From: Tabrizicola sp. TH137
GTDB lineage: Bacteria; Pseudomonadota; Alphaproteobacteria; Rhodobacterales; Rhodobacteraceae
DNA length: 64,000 nucleotides
Direction of reading: 5' to 3'
NCBI RefSeq assembly: GCF_002855575.1
Contig: NZ_PKRQ01000001.1
Span: forward strand, 434,001 to 498,000
Each line of letters opens with the position of its first letter. Positions within the stretch are counted from its first letter, which is position 1. Below the pieces are notes generated by a model. That model ran no database searches. It was not told the DNA's origin and was given only the letters and a program-made list of their open reading frames with translations. The translations under genes and the position numbers were made by a program. This document shows positions 17,265-27,061 of the stretch, in pieces.

Positions 17265-19487
17265 TCACTTCAACCGCAGCGCATTCAGCGAAACGGTGAT
17301 CGACGACAGCGACATCGCCGCCGCCGCCGCCAGCGGCGTGGCCAGCCCGACAAGGGCCAGCGGCACCGCAATCACGTTATACCCCGCTGAAATCGCAAAA
17401 TTCTCCACGATCCGGCGGGATGCCTGACGACTGATCCGCAGCGCATCCCCGATGGGCGCCATGTCCTGCCCCAAAAGCACGATATCCGACGCCACCCGCG
17501 CCGCATCCAGCGCACTGGCGGGCGAGATCGACACATGCGCCGCCGCCAACGCTGCCGTATCGTTCAGCCCATCCCCCACCATCAGCACACGCCGCCCCGC
17601 CTGCGTCAGCCCCGTCACCGTCGCGGCCTTCTCTGCAGGCAGCGCGCCCGCCGTCCAATCCGCAATCCCCAGCCGCGCCGCAAGCCCCGCCACCGCGCCC
17701 TGCGCATCGCCCGAAATCAGCATCACGCGCAGCCCCTGCGCCCGCAAGCTGGCCACCGCTTCCGCCGCACCGGGGCGCAGACTGTCGGCAAAGGTGAAGG
17801 CCCGCGCCACCCCCTCGCCCGTGCAAAGATAGGTCGCCGTCGTATCAACCGGTTCCGAACCGCACCACTCCGCCCGCCCCAGCCGCACCCGGCGGCCCTT
17901 CCAGACCCCCTCGACGCCGTAACCCGGCACTTCGCGCAACTCCTCCACCCGCACCGGATGGATGCCCGCCGCCCGCGCCCCGGCCACCAAGGCCAGCGCA
18001 AGCGGATGCGACGACCCCGCCGCCAGCGCCACCGCCACTTCCACCGCCGCGCGGGGATGCTCGCCCAGATTGGTCACTTCCGGCGCGCCCATGGTCAGCG
18101 TCCCGGTCTTGTCAAAGACAACCGTATCCACCTCCGCCAGCCGCTCCAGCGCCGTGCCATGCTTGATCAGCAACCCCTTGCGGAACAGCTTGCCACTCGC
18201 CGCCGTCACCACGGCAGGCACCGCAAGGCCCAGCGCGCAAGGGCAGGTGATGATCAGAACCGCGGCAGAGATATTGACCGCATAACGCAGATCGCCCCCC
18301 GTCTTCCACATCCAGAAGCCAAAGGCGGAAAAGGACAGGATATGCACCAGCGGCGAATACCACCGCGCCGCGCGTTCGGCCAAAGAGGTATAGCGCGTCT
18401 TCGCACTCTCCGCGACGGCCACCAGATCGGCCATCCGGTGCAGCGAAGAGTCCCGCCCCGCCGCCGTCACCCGCACCACCAGCGGCCCGGTCAGGTTCAC
18501 CTCGCCCGCCGAAACCACGGTTCCCTCACCTGCAAAGACAGGCAGGCTCTCCCCCGTCAGCAGCGACCGGTCCAGTTCCGACTGCCCTTCCACCACCACG
18601 CCATCGACAGGCATCCGCCCGCCCGGACGCACCCGCACCAGATCGCCCACGGCAACCTCGGCAATCGGCAGCGTGACCTCCGCGCCCTCGCGCAGCACCA
18701 CCGCGCGCGGCACTTCCAGCGCCGCCAGTTCCTCTGCCGCCGACCGCGCCACCGCCCGCGTGCGATGGTCCAGATAGCGCCCCGCCAGCAGGAAGAAGGA
18801 CAGCATCACCGCCGCATCGAAATAGGCGTGATGCCCGCCCTTCCACGTCTCGAACAGCGAGATGGACGAAGCCAGGATCAGCGCCAGCGAAATCGGCACA
18901 TCCATCCCCAGCCGCCCGACCCGCAAACTGGCCCAGGCACTCTTGAAGAACGGCTGCCCCGCAAAAACCACCGTAGGCAGCGCAATCGCCGCCGAAATCC
19001 AGTGGAACAGGTCCCGCGTCGCATCCCCCGCCCCCGACCAGACGGCAACGGACAGCAGCATGACATTCATCATGCTGAACCCCGCCACGCCCAGCCGCAT
19101 CAGAAGGTCACGCCCCTGCCGATCCGTCTCCGTCGCGCTCAAGAGCCCGGGGTCCAGCTCATGCGCCTCATAGCCCACGCCCTTCAGCACCCCGATCAGG
19201 CGCTCCGCCGTAACCTCTGTCCCTGCCTCGACCGACAGCCGCCGCAGCGTCAGGTTCACCCGCGCGCTCCGCACCCCCGGCACCGCCTGCACCGCCTGCT
19301 CCACCGTGGAAATGCAGGCCGCACAATGCGCCGTAGGCAAGGACAGCATCAGCCGCGCGCCCTTCTCCTCTACCGCCGCCGCTGCGATGGCCGCCGCACT
19401 CGGCGCCGCCACGCAGGCCGGGCAGGCCGAAGCCGTCACATGCTCCTCCTCGCGCGGCGCTGCGGGAAAGGGGGCAGAGATCGTCAT
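17265..19487 (-). CDS. ccoI: Copper-transporting P1B ATPase CcoI/FixI
   Basis: A 740-residue P-type ATPase that moves copper across the inner membrane for assembly of the CuB centre of cbb3 oxidase. The N-terminus has a CPAC pair (22-25) and a heavy-metal-associated domain with HCAAC (54-58). The metal-translocation motif TCPCALGL lies near residue 414, the phosphorylated Asp in DKTGT near 457, and the hinge GDGLNDTAAL in the C-terminal third. It is placed between ccoH and ccoS with gaps of 4 and 10 bp, as expected for the FixI branch. Confidence 0.95.
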   Translation of the reverse strand: MTISAPFPAAPREEEHVTASACPACVAAPSAAAIAAAAVEEKGARLMLSLPTAHCAACISTVEQAVQAVPGVRSARVNLTLRRLSVEAGTEVTAERLIGVLKGVGYEAHELDPGLLSATETDRQGRDLLMRLGVAGFSMMNVMLLSVAVWSGAGDATRDLFHWISAAIALPTVVFAGQPFFKSAWASLRVGRLGMDVPISLALILASSISLFETWKGGHHAYFDAAVMLSFFLLAGRYLDHRTRAVARSAAEELAALEVPRAVVLREGAEVTLPIAEVAVGDLVRVRPGGRMPVDGVVVEGQSELDRSLLTGESLPVFAGEGTVVSAGEVNLTGPLVVRVTAAGRDSSLHRMADLVAVAESAKTRYTSLAERAARWYSPLVHILSFSAFGFWMWKTGGDLRYAVNISAAVLIITCPCALGLAVPAVVTAASGKLFRKGLLIKHGTALERLAEVDTVVFDKTGTLTMGAPEVTNLGEHPRAAVEVAVALAAGSSHPLALALVAGARAAGIHPVRVEELREVPGYGVEGVWKGRRVRLGRAEWCGSEPVDTTATYLCTGEGVARAFTFADSLRPGAAEAVASLRAQGLRVMLISGDAQGAVAGLAARLGIADWTAGALPAEKAATVTGLTQAGRRVLMVGDGLNDTAALAAAHVSISPASALDAARVASDIVLLGQDMAPIGDALRISRQASRRIVENFAISAGYNVIAVPLALVGLATPLAAAAAMSLSSITVSLNALRLK

Positions 19488-19491
19488 CGCC

Positions 19492-19956
19492 TCACCCCTG
19501 CACCTGATCCATCACGAACAGCTCCAGCCGCTGCCGGAACACCGTCCCATCCGCCGCCACGGCCTCCACCCGCACCATCCACTTGCCCCGCGCCAGCGCC
19601 AGCCGCGCCTCCCACAGACCCGAAACCCGCGTCAGCACCGGCCGCACATCGTCATTCGATGCCGTCGCCCGCCCCACCAGCACGTCGATGGACTGCACCG
19701 CCGCCGGCAGCCCCTCTGCATCCGTCAGCGCCAGCGTCAGCGTCCCGTCCCGATACTCCGGCACCGCCGTCCAGCCCAGCGCCTGCTGCGCCTTCCGCTC
19801 GGCATCAAAGGTCTGGCTGGCAACATAGCCATTGGCCACCTCCAGCCCCGGAAAGGTCCGCACCGCCTGCACCGCCATCACCATGTTCACCGCGATGATG
19901 ATGCCAAAGGCCCCGACCGTGATCCCCAGCACATGCTTGCCCGTCAACTCGCCCAT
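19492..19956 (-). CDS. ccoH: Cbb3 oxidase assembly protein CcoH/FixH
   Basis: A 154-residue inner-membrane protein with a single N-terminal transmembrane helix (about residues 8-30) and a periplasmic domain, needed for stability of the cbb3 complex. The stretch NMVMAVQAVRTFPGLEV right after the helix is family-typical. The start is the ATG at 19954-19956, one base downstream of the ccoG stop. Transcribed as ccoG-ccoH-ccoI-ccoS. Confidence 0.92.
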   Translation of the reverse strand: MGELTGKHVLGITVGAFGIIIAVNMVMAVQAVRTFPGLEVANGYVASQTFDAERKAQQALGWTAVPEYRDGTLTLALTDAEGLPAAVQSIDVLVGRATASNDDVRPVLTRVSGLWEARLALARGKWMVRVEAVAADGTVFRQRLELFVMDQVQG

Positions 19957-19957
19957 C

Positions 19958-21376
19958 TCACTGCCCCTTCCCGTTGAACACCGTGTCATGCGACACCCGG
20001 TCCTTGCCCTCGGTATCCGCCACCCACAGCCGCAGCTCCGTCCGATCCGCTGTCGCCGCCTCCGATCCCGGCGCGGCCTCGACATAGACCCGCTGTTGGA
20101 AGGTCTCGTTCGCCGGCACCCGCACCAGCGCATCCTCCGATCCTTCCAGCCGCAGCACCAGCCCCGCCTCCGAGGTGACGGCGATCGAGAAGAACGCATC
20201 CTCCCCCGTCTTGTTCCGCAGCCGCAGGTCATAGGTGTTGCGGATCGTGCCATCCGACAGCGTCACAAAGGTCGGGTTCCGCACCGGCGTCACGTTCACG
20301 TCGATATCAGACCGCAGGAACAGCGCCACCACCAGCGCGATCCCCACCCCGGCCCAAAGGACCGTGTAAAGCACCGTCCGCGGCCGGAACACATGCGCCC
20401 AAACGCTCTTCGGCGCCTTGCCCTCGCGCTCGCGCACCTCATCGGTCAGCGCCAGATAGCCGATCAGGTCGCGCGGCTTGCCGATCTTGTCCATCATGTC
20501 GTTGCAGGCATCAATGCACAGCCCGCAGGTGATGCAGGCCAGTTGCTGCCCGTTCCGGATGTCGATCCCCATCGGGCAGACATTCACGCAGGCCTTGCAG
20601 TCGATGCAATCGCCATGGCCCGGCACATCCTGCTTGCCCCGCGGCTCGCCCCGCCATTCCCGATAGGCGATGGTGATCGTGTCCTCGTCCATCATCGCCG
20701 CCTGAATCCGCGGCCAGGGGCAGGCATAGATGCACATCTGCTCCCGCGCGAAGCCGCCAAAGGCAAAGGTCGTCGCCGTCAGGATCAGCATCGTCGTATA
20801 GGCGATGGGATGCGCGTTCCCGGTCACCAGATCGACCGCCAGCGTCGGCGCATCGGTAAAATAGAAAATCCACGCCCCGCCCGTCGCCAGCCCGATCAGG
20901 AACCACAGCGACCACTTCACCGCCCGCTTGCGGATCTTCTCGCCGTCCCAGCCCTGCCGATGCAGGCGAATGCGCGCGTTGCGATCCCCCTCCACCCAGC
21001 GTTCCACAAGGATGAACAGGTCCGTCCACACCGTCTGCGGGCAGGCATAGCCGCACCAGACCCGCCCTGCGGCCGAGGTGAACAGAAACAGCCCCAGCCC
21101 CGCCATGATCAGCAGACCGGCCACGAAATAGAATTCATGCGGCCATATCTCGATCATGAAAAAGAAGAACCGCCGGTTCGCCATGTCGATCAGCACCGCC
21201 TGATCCGGCAGGTTCGGCCCCCGGTCCCACCTGATCCACGGCGTCAGGTAATAGATGCCCAGCGTCACCGCCATGATCCACCACTTGAGCGTTCGGAACG
21301 CTCCCTTCACCCGGCGCGGAAAGATCGGCTCGCGCGCGGCATAAAGGCTCGGCGGTTCGGTATCGGGGCTCGTCAC
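19958..21376 (-). CDS. ccoG: Cytochrome c oxidase accessory ferredoxin-type protein CcoG/FixG
   Basis: A 472-residue membrane protein with several N-terminal transmembrane helices and two [4Fe-4S] cluster motifs (CIDCKACVNVCP and CITCGLCIDAC) in the middle. CcoG is thought to reduce Cu(II) to Cu(I) for delivery to the cbb3 catalytic subunit. The GRVWCGYACPQTVWTD motif in the membrane part is diagnostic. It is the first gene of ccoGHIS and has an FNR-like box 58 bp upstream of its start. Confidence 0.95.
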   Translation of the reverse strand: MTSPDTEPPSLYAAREPIFPRRVKGAFRTLKWWIMAVTLGIYYLTPWIRWDRGPNLPDQAVLIDMANRRFFFFMIEIWPHEFYFVAGLLIMAGLGLFLFTSAAGRVWCGYACPQTVWTDLFILVERWVEGDRNARIRLHRQGWDGEKIRKRAVKWSLWFLIGLATGGAWIFYFTDAPTLAVDLVTGNAHPIAYTTMLILTATTFAFGGFAREQMCIYACPWPRIQAAMMDEDTITIAYREWRGEPRGKQDVPGHGDCIDCKACVNVCPMGIDIRNGQQLACITCGLCIDACNDMMDKIGKPRDLIGYLALTDEVREREGKAPKSVWAHVFRPRTVLYTVLWAGVGIALVVALFLRSDIDVNVTPVRNPTFVTLSDGTIRNTYDLRLRNKTGEDAFFSIAVTSEAGLVLRLEGSEDALVRVPANETFQQRVYVEAAPGSEAATADRTELRLWVADTEGKDRVSHDTVFNGKGQ

Positions 21377-21433
21377 GGCACTCTCCCACGGGATTCGATT
21401 GCCCCGGTATCCCGTGCCCGGGCCGCCGCCACC

Positions 21434-21447
21434 TTGACCTGCATCAA
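21434..21447 (-). promoter_or_regulatory. FNR-like box upstream of ccoG
   Basis: TTGACCTGCATCAA matches the FNR/FnrL consensus TTGAT-N4-ATCAA at nine of ten specified bases. It sits 58 bp before the ccoG start in the gap after the toxin-antitoxin pair, giving ccoGHIS its own low-oxygen promoter candidate. Confidence 0.75.
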
Positions 21448-21499
21448 ACCAGCATGCGCGATGCAGCTTTGTCGCAGGGGGACGGGCCGGAAACCGCCC

Positions 21500-21778
21500 T
21501 CAGGCCGTCGCTTCGGCCACCAATTCGGGATGCCGCGCGATCACGCGCATATAGGCCATGGCGAAATCAGGCGGCGTCGCCCGCGCCTGTTCCCAGTCGC
21601 GCAGCGTTCCCACCGGAACATGAAAACGCTGCGCAAAGGCCGCCTGCGACAGGCCCAGCCCGATCCGCGTCCGCCGCACCAGACGCGCCCGCAGCGCCCG
21701 CTCCATTGCGCGGGGAGATACGTCGAAATCCGCCTCGTCCAAAGGGTCAGAGGTCAGAATGATAGGCGCGTTCTTCAC
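21500..21778 (-). CDS. Helix-turn-helix antitoxin (BrnA-like/XRE)
   Basis: A 92-residue DNA-binding protein with a C-terminal helix-turn-helix (GLGLSQAAFAQRFHVPVGTL then a WEQ motif), the expected partner of the BrnT-type toxin encoded just upstream. The most likely start is the GTG at 21776-21778, which overlaps the toxin gene by 32 bp; no ATG lies in a suitable position. Such antitoxins neutralise the toxin and repress their own operon. Start position is uncertain by several codons. Confidence 0.75.
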   Translation of the reverse strand: MKNAPIILTSDPLDEADFDVSPRAMERALRARLVRRTRIGLGLSQAAFAQRFHVPVGTLRDWEQARATPPDFAMAYMRVIARHPELVAEATA

Positions 21779-22019
21779 CTGCTTTGCTCCTTCGCACGGA
21801 AATGAACCGCGGCTTTTCCGCCCGCCAGACGAAAACCGCCGTGAAGAGCCGCCCTTCAACCGCCCCAATGACCTTGAACCGTTCCTCGCCATCAACCGGG
21901 CGGATGGACGGGATGATCAGATGATCCGCATCCTCGAAAACCCGCGCCCCGAAGGCCAGCGAAAGCCCGTGCTTCGCGCGGTTGGCCGTGTCTTTAACCG
22001 GGTCAAAATCACTCGTCAC
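21747..22019 (-). CDS. brnT: BrnT-family ribonuclease toxin
   Basis: A 90-residue type II toxin of the BrnT family, a RelE-fold ribonuclease that halts translation. Family features are the N-terminal FDPVKDTANRAKHGLSL (equivalent to FEWDPxKAxxNxxKHGxxF), ARVFEDADHL in the middle, and a C-terminal FISVRRSKAGEERAY. The probable start is the GTG at 22017-22019; longer versions to 22070 are possible. It is transcribed before the antitoxin gene, the usual BrnT/BrnA order. Confidence 0.82.
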   Translation of the reverse strand: MTSDFDPVKDTANRAKHGLSLAFGARVFEDADHLIIPSIRPVDGEERFKVIGAVEGRLFTAVFVWRAEKPRFISVRRSKAGEERAYHSDL

Positions 22020-22175
22020 AGGGATCTTTATACTGAAATCCCGTATATCGGTCAAGGTGCCGCCGCCCAAGCCCCCCCGATCACCATTCCGTCATCGGCA
22101 GAAACGCCCCACCCCCTCCCCGCGTAAGGACGGCTATTCACCGGCCACAGCGCCAAGAAACAGCAAGGGGGTGCC

Positions 22176-22892
22176 ATGATCGACCTGTTCTTCGCCTATG
22201 GCGCGGGCCTTCTGACGCTCATCAATCCCTGCATCCTGCCCATCCTGCCCATCGTCCTGTCCACCGCCCTCTCCGCCGACCGGCGCGCCCCCCTCCGCCT
22301 CGCGCTCGGCATGAGCCTCTCCTTCATCACCCTCGGCCTGACCCTCTCGGCAGCAGGCCCCGGCCTCGGCCTGTCCCCCGATGCCGTGGCACGCGGTGCG
22401 GCGCTGGTCATGGCGATCTTCGGCGGGGTGATGCTGGTCCCCCGCCTCTCGGCCGGCTTTGCCACGGCCACCACGGCCTTCGCCGCCCGCGCCGACCAGA
22501 ACCTCGCCGCCGACTGGGCCACCTCGCCCAGGGGCCAGCTTCTCGGCGGCCTCCTCCTCGGCGCGGTCTGGAGCCCCTGCATCGGCCCCACCCTCGGCGC
22601 GGCCATCTCGCTCGCCGCCAGCCGGGCCGATCTCCTCGGCGCGGGCGTCATCATGACGGCCTTCGCCGCCGGGGTCTCCACCCTGATCCTGCTCCTCGCC
22701 TATGGCGCGAAATCCCGGCTTCAGGCGCGCAAGGCCCTGATCGCCCGCCTCGCCCCAAAGGCGCGGCCCATCCTCGGCGGGGCCTTCCTCGCCGTGGGCC
22801 TCTTCCTCTGGTTCGGCCTCAACCACCCAGTCGAGGCATGGCTTCTCGACACCCTGCCGCCTTGGCTGACCGACCTCTCCGTCGCCCTCTGA
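22176..22892 (+). CDS. ccdA: CcdA-type transmembrane thiol-disulphide transporter
   Basis: A 238-residue six-helix membrane protein of the DsbD/CcdA family that passes reducing equivalents from cytoplasmic thioredoxin to the periplasm. The two redox cysteines lie in TLINPCILPI (helix 1) and AVWSPCIGPT (helix 4), each next to Pro as required. The periplasmic partner is probably the thioredoxin-like protein encoded 24 bp downstream. Between two cco gene blocks, it could serve cytochrome c maturation (CcoO and CcoP carry c haems) or copper handling; this role is inferred from position. Confidence 0.88.
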   Translation: MIDLFFAYGAGLLTLINPCILPILPIVLSTALSADRRAPLRLALGMSLSFITLGLTLSAAGPGLGLSPDAVARGAALVMAIFGGVMLVPRLSAGFATATTAFAARADQNLAADWATSPRGQLLGGLLLGAVWSPCIGPTLGAAISLAASRADLLGAGVIMTAFAAGVSTLILLLAYGAKSRLQARKALIARLAPKARPILGGAFLAVGLFLWFGLNHPVEAWLLDTLPPWLTDLSVAL

Positions 22893-22916
22893 CCCTGTCC
22901 CAGGAAAGGATATCCC

Positions 22917-23339
22917 ATGATCGACCGCCGCACCCTTCTGCTTGCCTCCGCCGCCACCCTCGCCCTCGCGCCCACCGTCTCGCGGGCCGAGATGGAAAAG
23001 CTCTTCTACACCCCCGGCCTTGCCGAAAAGGACATGGCCGAAGGCCGCGTCATCCTCCTCGACTTCTGGGCAAGCTGGTGTTCCACCTGCCGCGCTCAGG
23101 TCCGCGTCATGGATGAACTGCGTGCCGAAAACCCGGCCTATGACGCGGCGATCCGTTTCATCACCGTGGATTGGGATGAATATGGCACCGGCGATCTGGC
23201 GCAGAAACTCCGGATCCCGCGCCGCTCGACCCTCGTGCTCCTGAAAGGCGAAGAGGAGCTTGGCCGCACCGTCGCCGGCACCTCGAAGGATGAAATCAAG
23301 GCCCTGCTCGACGCGGGTCTCGCCGCCGCCGGGGCCTGA
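22917..23339 (+). CDS. Exported thioredoxin-fold protein
   Basis: A 140-residue protein with a signal peptide (about residues 1-24, with an Arg-Arg start, DRRTLLLASA) and a thioredoxin fold. The active site is WASWCSTCRAQ, a CxxC motif like that of the DsbD gamma domain rather than CGPC. It is most likely reduced by the CcdA protein encoded immediately upstream. The RR motif might point to Tat export, but the signal is short and Sec is as likely. Confidence 0.85.
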   Translation: MIDRRTLLLASAATLALAPTVSRAEMEKLFYTPGLAEKDMAEGRVILLDFWASWCSTCRAQVRVMDELRAENPAYDAAIRFITVDWDEYGTGDLAQKLRIPRRSTLVLLKGEEELGRTVAGTSKDEIKALLDAGLAAAGA

Positions 23340-23376
23340 CCTCCCCGCGTAGGATGGGCAATACTGCCCAGCCTGC

Positions 23377-23413
23377 AAAAGAAGGGCGGCGGGGTGGCAA
23401 GACCCCGCCGCCC
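23377..23413 (-). terminator. Rho-independent terminator for ccoNOQP
   Basis: On the minus strand, a perfect 12-bp stem (GGGCGGCGGGGT and complement, loop of 6) is followed by TTCTTTT. It lies about 100 bp after the ccoP stop. A second GC-rich inverted repeat (TGCCCGGC / GCCGGGCA, about 23474-23501) lies nearer to ccoP. The gap also has TGGGCA-ATAC-TGCCCA at 23355-23370, which may end the convergent thioredoxin transcript. Confidence 0.75.
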
Positions 23414-23511
23414 GGCAAGAAGACACCGGCAACCCCCAGGAAACGCGCGAACAGGTGGGGCACCGGTGCCGTTGCCCGGCAGGGCTCATCCCGCCGGGCA
23501 ATCCTGTCAGA

Positions 23512-24393
23512 TCACTCCCCGCCGCCGCGGGAATGGACATAGGCCGCCACCGCGCGGATCTCGTCCTCGGTCAACCGCCCGGCCCAGCCCGGCATCACGC
23601 CGAAACGGGCATAGACGACCGTCTCCCTGATCTTCTCGCGGCTGCCGCCATAGAGCCAGATCGCGTCATTCAGCGCGGGCGCGCCCTGCGTCCGGTCGCC
23701 CTCGCCCGCATCCATGTGGCAGGCGGCGCAGTTGTCGGCATAGACCGTCGCCCCCTCCACCGCCTTGGCGGCATCATGCTCCTGCCCCGAAATGGCCAGC
23801 ACATGCTCCACCACCGCGTCGATCTGCGCCCCGTCCAGGATGCCATCCACACCGAATTTCGGCATTTCCGAATAGCGCGCATCCGGGTCCGTCGTGTTGC
23901 GGATGCCATGCGTGATCGTCAGATGGATATCCTCGATCGTGCCCCCCCACAGCCAGTCGTCATCCAGCAGGCTGGGATAGCCCTTGCCCTCCACCCCCGC
24001 CGCGCCCGACCCGTGGCACTGCGCGCAATAGGTGCGGAAGACCGACGCCCCTGCCGGTTCGGCATAGGCCATCAGCGTCTGGTCGGTGGGGATCGAGGCC
24101 AGCGGCGCCGCCACCAGCGCCGCCTTGATCTCGGCATTGGCGGCATCGAAACGCTCGATCTCCGCCGCCACATCGGCCCGCGTGCTCGCCCCCAGAACCC
24201 CCGGCGTCGCCCCGGTCAGCAGGGGCCAGGCCGGATAGGCGATCATATAGCCGATGGCCCAGACAATCGTCGCGTAGAAGGTCCAGACCCACCAGCGCGG
24301 CATCGGGTTGTTGAACTCCTCGATGCCATCCCATTCATGCCCCGTCGTCTCCACCGGGCCGGCGGGCTTCTTCGTCACTTGCTTGGCGCACAT
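23512..24393 (-). CDS. ccoP: Cbb3 cytochrome c oxidase subunit III, dihaem CcoP
   Basis: A 293-residue membrane-anchored dihaem cytochrome c that feeds electrons into the cbb3 oxidase. The N-terminus has the conserved [18 protein letters not shown] stretch and one transmembrane helix (about residues 35-55). Two haem c sites follow, CAQCH (123-127) and CAACH (222-226), each with a downstream Met ligand (EMPKF, GVMPGW). It is the last gene of ccoNOQP, one base after ccoQ. Confidence 0.96.
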   Translation of the reverse strand: MCAKQVTKKPAGPVETTGHEWDGIEEFNNPMPRWWVWTFYATIVWAIGYMIAYPAWPLLTGATPGVLGASTRADVAAEIERFDAANAEIKAALVAAPLASIPTDQTLMAYAEPAGASVFRTYCAQCHGSGAAGVEGKGYPSLLDDDWLWGGTIEDIHLTITHGIRNTTDPDARYSEMPKFGVDGILDGAQIDAVVEHVLAISGQEHDAAKAVEGATVYADNCAACHMDAGEGDRTQGAPALNDAIWLYGGSREKIRETVVYARFGVMPGWAGRLTEDEIRAVAAYVHSRGGGE

Positions 24394-24394
24394 G

Positions 24395-24601
24395 TCACGC
24401 CTCCCTCTCGCTGCGGGCGGGGGCAGGCGCGCCCCCTCCGGCGGGTTTCAACTCGTTGCGGAAGATCGAGGTCGCGGCCTCGTCATGCAACTTGCGGCTG
24501 CCCGGTCTCCAGGCCCAGAACACGACGCCCAGAAACACCAGCACCAGCAGCAACAGCATCCAGCTATCCGCGAACTCCCTCAGCAGGCTATAGGTCTCCA
24601 T
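24395..24601 (-). CDS. ccoQ: Cbb3 oxidase subunit CcoQ
   Basis: A 68-residue single-helix protein (helix about residues 13-32) with a polar C-terminal tail. CcoQ stabilises the CcoNOP core. The sequence WAWRPGSRK straight after the helix is typical. Located between ccoO and ccoP with gaps of 11 and 1 bp. Confidence 0.92.
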   Translation of the reverse strand: METYSLLREFADSWMLLLLVLVFLGVVFWAWRPGSRKLHDEAATSIFRNELKPAGGGAPAPARSEREA

Positions 24602-24612
24602 CTCGCCCTCCC

Positions 24613-25338
24613 CTACCGGCTCGCATCCGGCGTGAAGGTCGAGAAATCGACCATCGTCCCCAGCACCTGAAGATAGGCAATCAGCGCATCCATCTCCGTC
24701 AACTGCGGCTGCCCGTCAAAGTTCGACACATTGGCCTTGGCATAACGCTCCTGAAGCCCCGCGAAATCGCTGTTCGGGTCCGCCTGCGCGACAAAGTCCG
24801 CCACCGCGTTCTCCATCATCGCCGCGTCATAGGGCACGCCCACCAGACGATGCGTCGCCATGATGTCCTCGATATAGCGCCCGTCGATCTCGCGGTTCGA
24901 CAGATAGCCGTATTTCGGCATCACCGATTCCGGCACCACGCTCTGCGGATCGGTCAGGTGATCCACATGCCAGGCATCCGAATAGCGCCCGCCAACCCGG
25001 GCCAGATCCGGCCCCGTCCGCTTCGATCCCCACTGGAACGGATGGTCATATTGCGACTCCGCCGCCAGCGAGTAATGCCCATAGCGCTCCACCTCATCCC
25101 GCATCGGCCGGATCATCTGGCTATGGCAGACATAGCACCCCTCGCGGATATAGATGTCCCGCCCCGCCAGTTCCAAGGGCGTGTAGGGGCGCACCCCTTC
25201 CACATCCTCGATCGTGTTCTCCAGATAGAACAGCGGCGCGATCTGCACGATCCCCCCGATGGTCACCACCAGGAATGACAGGACCAGAAGCAGGGTCGCA
25301 TGGGTTTCAATCGCCTTGTGCTTGTCAAGAAAAGCCAT
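24613..25338 (-). CDS. ccoO: Cbb3 cytochrome c oxidase subunit II, monohaem CcoO
   Basis: A 241-residue membrane-anchored c-type cytochrome. One N-terminal transmembrane helix (about 13-35) precedes a haem c site CYVCH (68-72) in the conserved setting [14 protein letters not shown]. The [11 protein letters not shown] stretch further on is characteristic of CcoO/FixO. It starts 14 bp after the ccoN stop. Confidence 0.96.
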   Translation of the reverse strand: MAFLDKHKAIETHATLLLVLSFLVVTIGGIVQIAPLFYLENTIEDVEGVRPYTPLELAGRDIYIREGCYVCHSQMIRPMRDEVERYGHYSLAAESQYDHPFQWGSKRTGPDLARVGGRYSDAWHVDHLTDPQSVVPESVMPKYGYLSNREIDGRYIEDIMATHRLVGVPYDAAMMENAVADFVAQADPNSDFAGLQERYAKANVSNFDGQPQLTEMDALIAYLQVLGTMVDFSTFTPDASR

Positions 25339-25352
25339 CTCTCATGCCCCCC

Positions 25353-26957
25353 TTATTCCGCCGGAACGAAGTTGTTGGCATTGACGGATGCCTTCGCCGG
25401 CTGCGCCCGCACCGTCATCCACAGGTTGTAGGCCATGATCAGCGCCCCGGTCAGGAACATCGCCCCGCCCAGACCCCGGACCACATACATCGGGAACTTG
25501 GCGGAAACCGTGTCGGCAAAGGCGTTCACCAGGAACCCGTTCGCATCCACCTCGCGCCACATCAGCCCTTCCATGATGCCGGTGACCCACATCGACGACG
25601 CGTAGAGAACGATCCCGATCGTCGCCAGCCAGAAGTGCCAGGACACCAGCTTCAGGCTATACAGCCCACCCCGGTTCCACAGCCGCGGCGTCAGGAAATA
25701 CAGCGCCCCGAAGGTGATCATCCCGTTCCAGCCCAGCGCACCGGAATGCACATGGCCGATGGTCCAGTCCGTGTAATGCGACAGCGAATTCACGGCCTTG
25801 ATGCTCATCATCGGGCCTTCGAAGGTGGACATCCCGTAAAAGCCCACCGAAACCACCATCATCCGGATGATCGGATCGGTCCGCAGCTTGTCCCAGGCCC
25901 CCGACAGCGTCATCAGCCCGTTGATCATGCCCCCCCAGGACGGCATCCACAGCATGACCGAGAAGGTCATCCCCAGCGTGCTCGCCCAATCCGGCAGCGC
26001 GGTATAATGCAGGTGGTGCGGACCGGCCCAGATATAGAGGAAGATCAGCGCCCAGAAGTGGATGATCGAAAGCTTGTAGCTGAACACAGGCCGCTCCGCC
26101 TGCTTCGGCACGAAGTAATACATCATCCCCAGGAAACCCGCGGTCAGGAAGAAGCCCACCGCGTTATGGCCATACCACCACTGGATCATCGCATCCTGCA
26201 CGCCCGCCGTGACCTGCACGGATTGCGAAGAAAAGATGGAAACCGGGATGGCCAGGTTATTCCCCAGATGCAGCATGGCGATGGTCACGATCATCGACAG
26301 CAGGAACCAGTTCGCCACATAGATATGCGGCTCCTTCCGGTGGATCAGCGTGCCAAGGAAGACCGCAAGGAAAGACAGCCAGACGACCACGATCCACAGG
26401 TCGATATACCAGACCGTTTCCGCATATTCCTTGCCCTGCGTGCCGCCCAGAACATAGCTCGTCGCCGCCAGCACGATCATCAACTGCCAGCCCCAGAAGA
26501 CGAACCAGGCCAGATTGCCACCCCACAGCCGCGCCGCGCTGGTGCGCTGCACGATGTAGAAGGACGACATGATCAGCGCATTGCCGCCAAAGGCAAAGAT
26601 CACCGCGCTGGTATGCAGCGGCCGCAGGCGGCCAAAGTTCAATATCCCCTGCGACCATTCGAAATTCAGCGCCGGAAAGGCCAACTGGAAGGCAATCACC
26701 ACGCCGACAAGGAACCCGACGATACCCCAGAAGGTCGTCGCGATCACCCCGGCGCGCACCACGCCGTCCATATACTCGTTGCTCCGCGCCCGCTTCGGCT
26801 CGCCCATCGTCCGAAGCGTCCAGATGAATGTCAGACCGGCGGCCAGCATGACCACGATCGCATTCACCTGATAGGCCAGATCATGACCATAGTTGGAGGC
26901 GATCGCCGCGAAGACGGCGATCAACCCCAACACGATCAGTTTCAGATAATCCCACAT
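25353..26957 (-). CDS. ccoN: Cbb3 cytochrome c oxidase subunit I, CcoN
   Basis: The 534-residue catalytic subunit of the high-affinity cbb3 oxidase (12 or more transmembrane helices) holds low-spin haem b and the haem b3-CuB centre. Conserved His-bearing segments are [28 protein letters not shown] with the cross-linked Tyr region, [15 protein letters not shown], and [16 protein letters not shown] start at the ATG at 26955-26957 (MWDYLK), which matches the usual N-terminus; a longer frame to 27053 would cross the promoter region. It is divergent from the usp gene across a 218-bp gap holding two FNR-like boxes. Confidence 0.96.
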   Translation of the reverse strand: MWDYLKLIVLGLIAVFAAIASNYGHDLAYQVNAIVVMLAAGLTFIWTLRTMGEPKRARSNEYMDGVVRAGVIATTFWGIVGFLVGVVIAFQLAFPALNFEWSQGILNFGRLRPLHTSAVIFAFGGNALIMSSFYIVQRTSAARLWGGNLAWFVFWGWQLMIVLAATSYVLGGTQGKEYAETVWYIDLWIVVVWLSFLAVFLGTLIHRKEPHIYVANWFLLSMIVTIAMLHLGNNLAIPVSIFSSQSVQVTAGVQDAMIQWWYGHNAVGFFLTAGFLGMMYYFVPKQAERPVFSYKLSIIHFWALIFLYIWAGPHHLHYTALPDWASTLGMTFSVMLWMPSWGGMINGLMTLSGAWDKLRTDPIIRMMVVSVGFYGMSTFEGPMMSIKAVNSLSHYTDWTIGHVHSGALGWNGMITFGALYFLTPRLWNRGGLYSLKLVSWHFWLATIGIVLYASSMWVTGIMEGLMWREVDANGFLVNAFADTVSAKFPMYVVRGLGGAMFLTGALIMAYNLWMTVRAQPAKASVNANNFVPAE

Positions 26958-27061
26958 GTTTGCGTCCCTTCGTCTCTTGGCCCGGTCAGAACCGGACGAA
27001 TCCGGGGATGCGGGGCACTTTGCGACTGGTCCGCTTTTGCAATCACCGACCAACCGCTGCC

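Noticed and set aside
17535-19898. A 787-codon plus-strand frame over the ccoI/ccoH region
   Set aside because: It is a high-GC antisense shadow: rich in Arg, Pro and His, and fully overlaps ccoI and ccoH, which carry all their family motifs.
19832-21805. A 657-codon plus-strand frame across ccoH, ccoG and the antitoxin gene
   Set aside because: Antisense to ccoG with its ferredoxin motifs; Arg/Pro/His-rich composition without any domain.
23355-23370. Riboswitch-like structure between thioredoxin and ccoP
   Set aside because: Only simple hairpins at convergent gene ends; a terminator role explains them better.
22134-23540. A 468-codon minus-strand frame opposite ccdA and the thioredoxin gene
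   Set aside because: Both plus-strand genes have intact motifs and signal features, and the antisense frame is Gly/Glu-rich noise.
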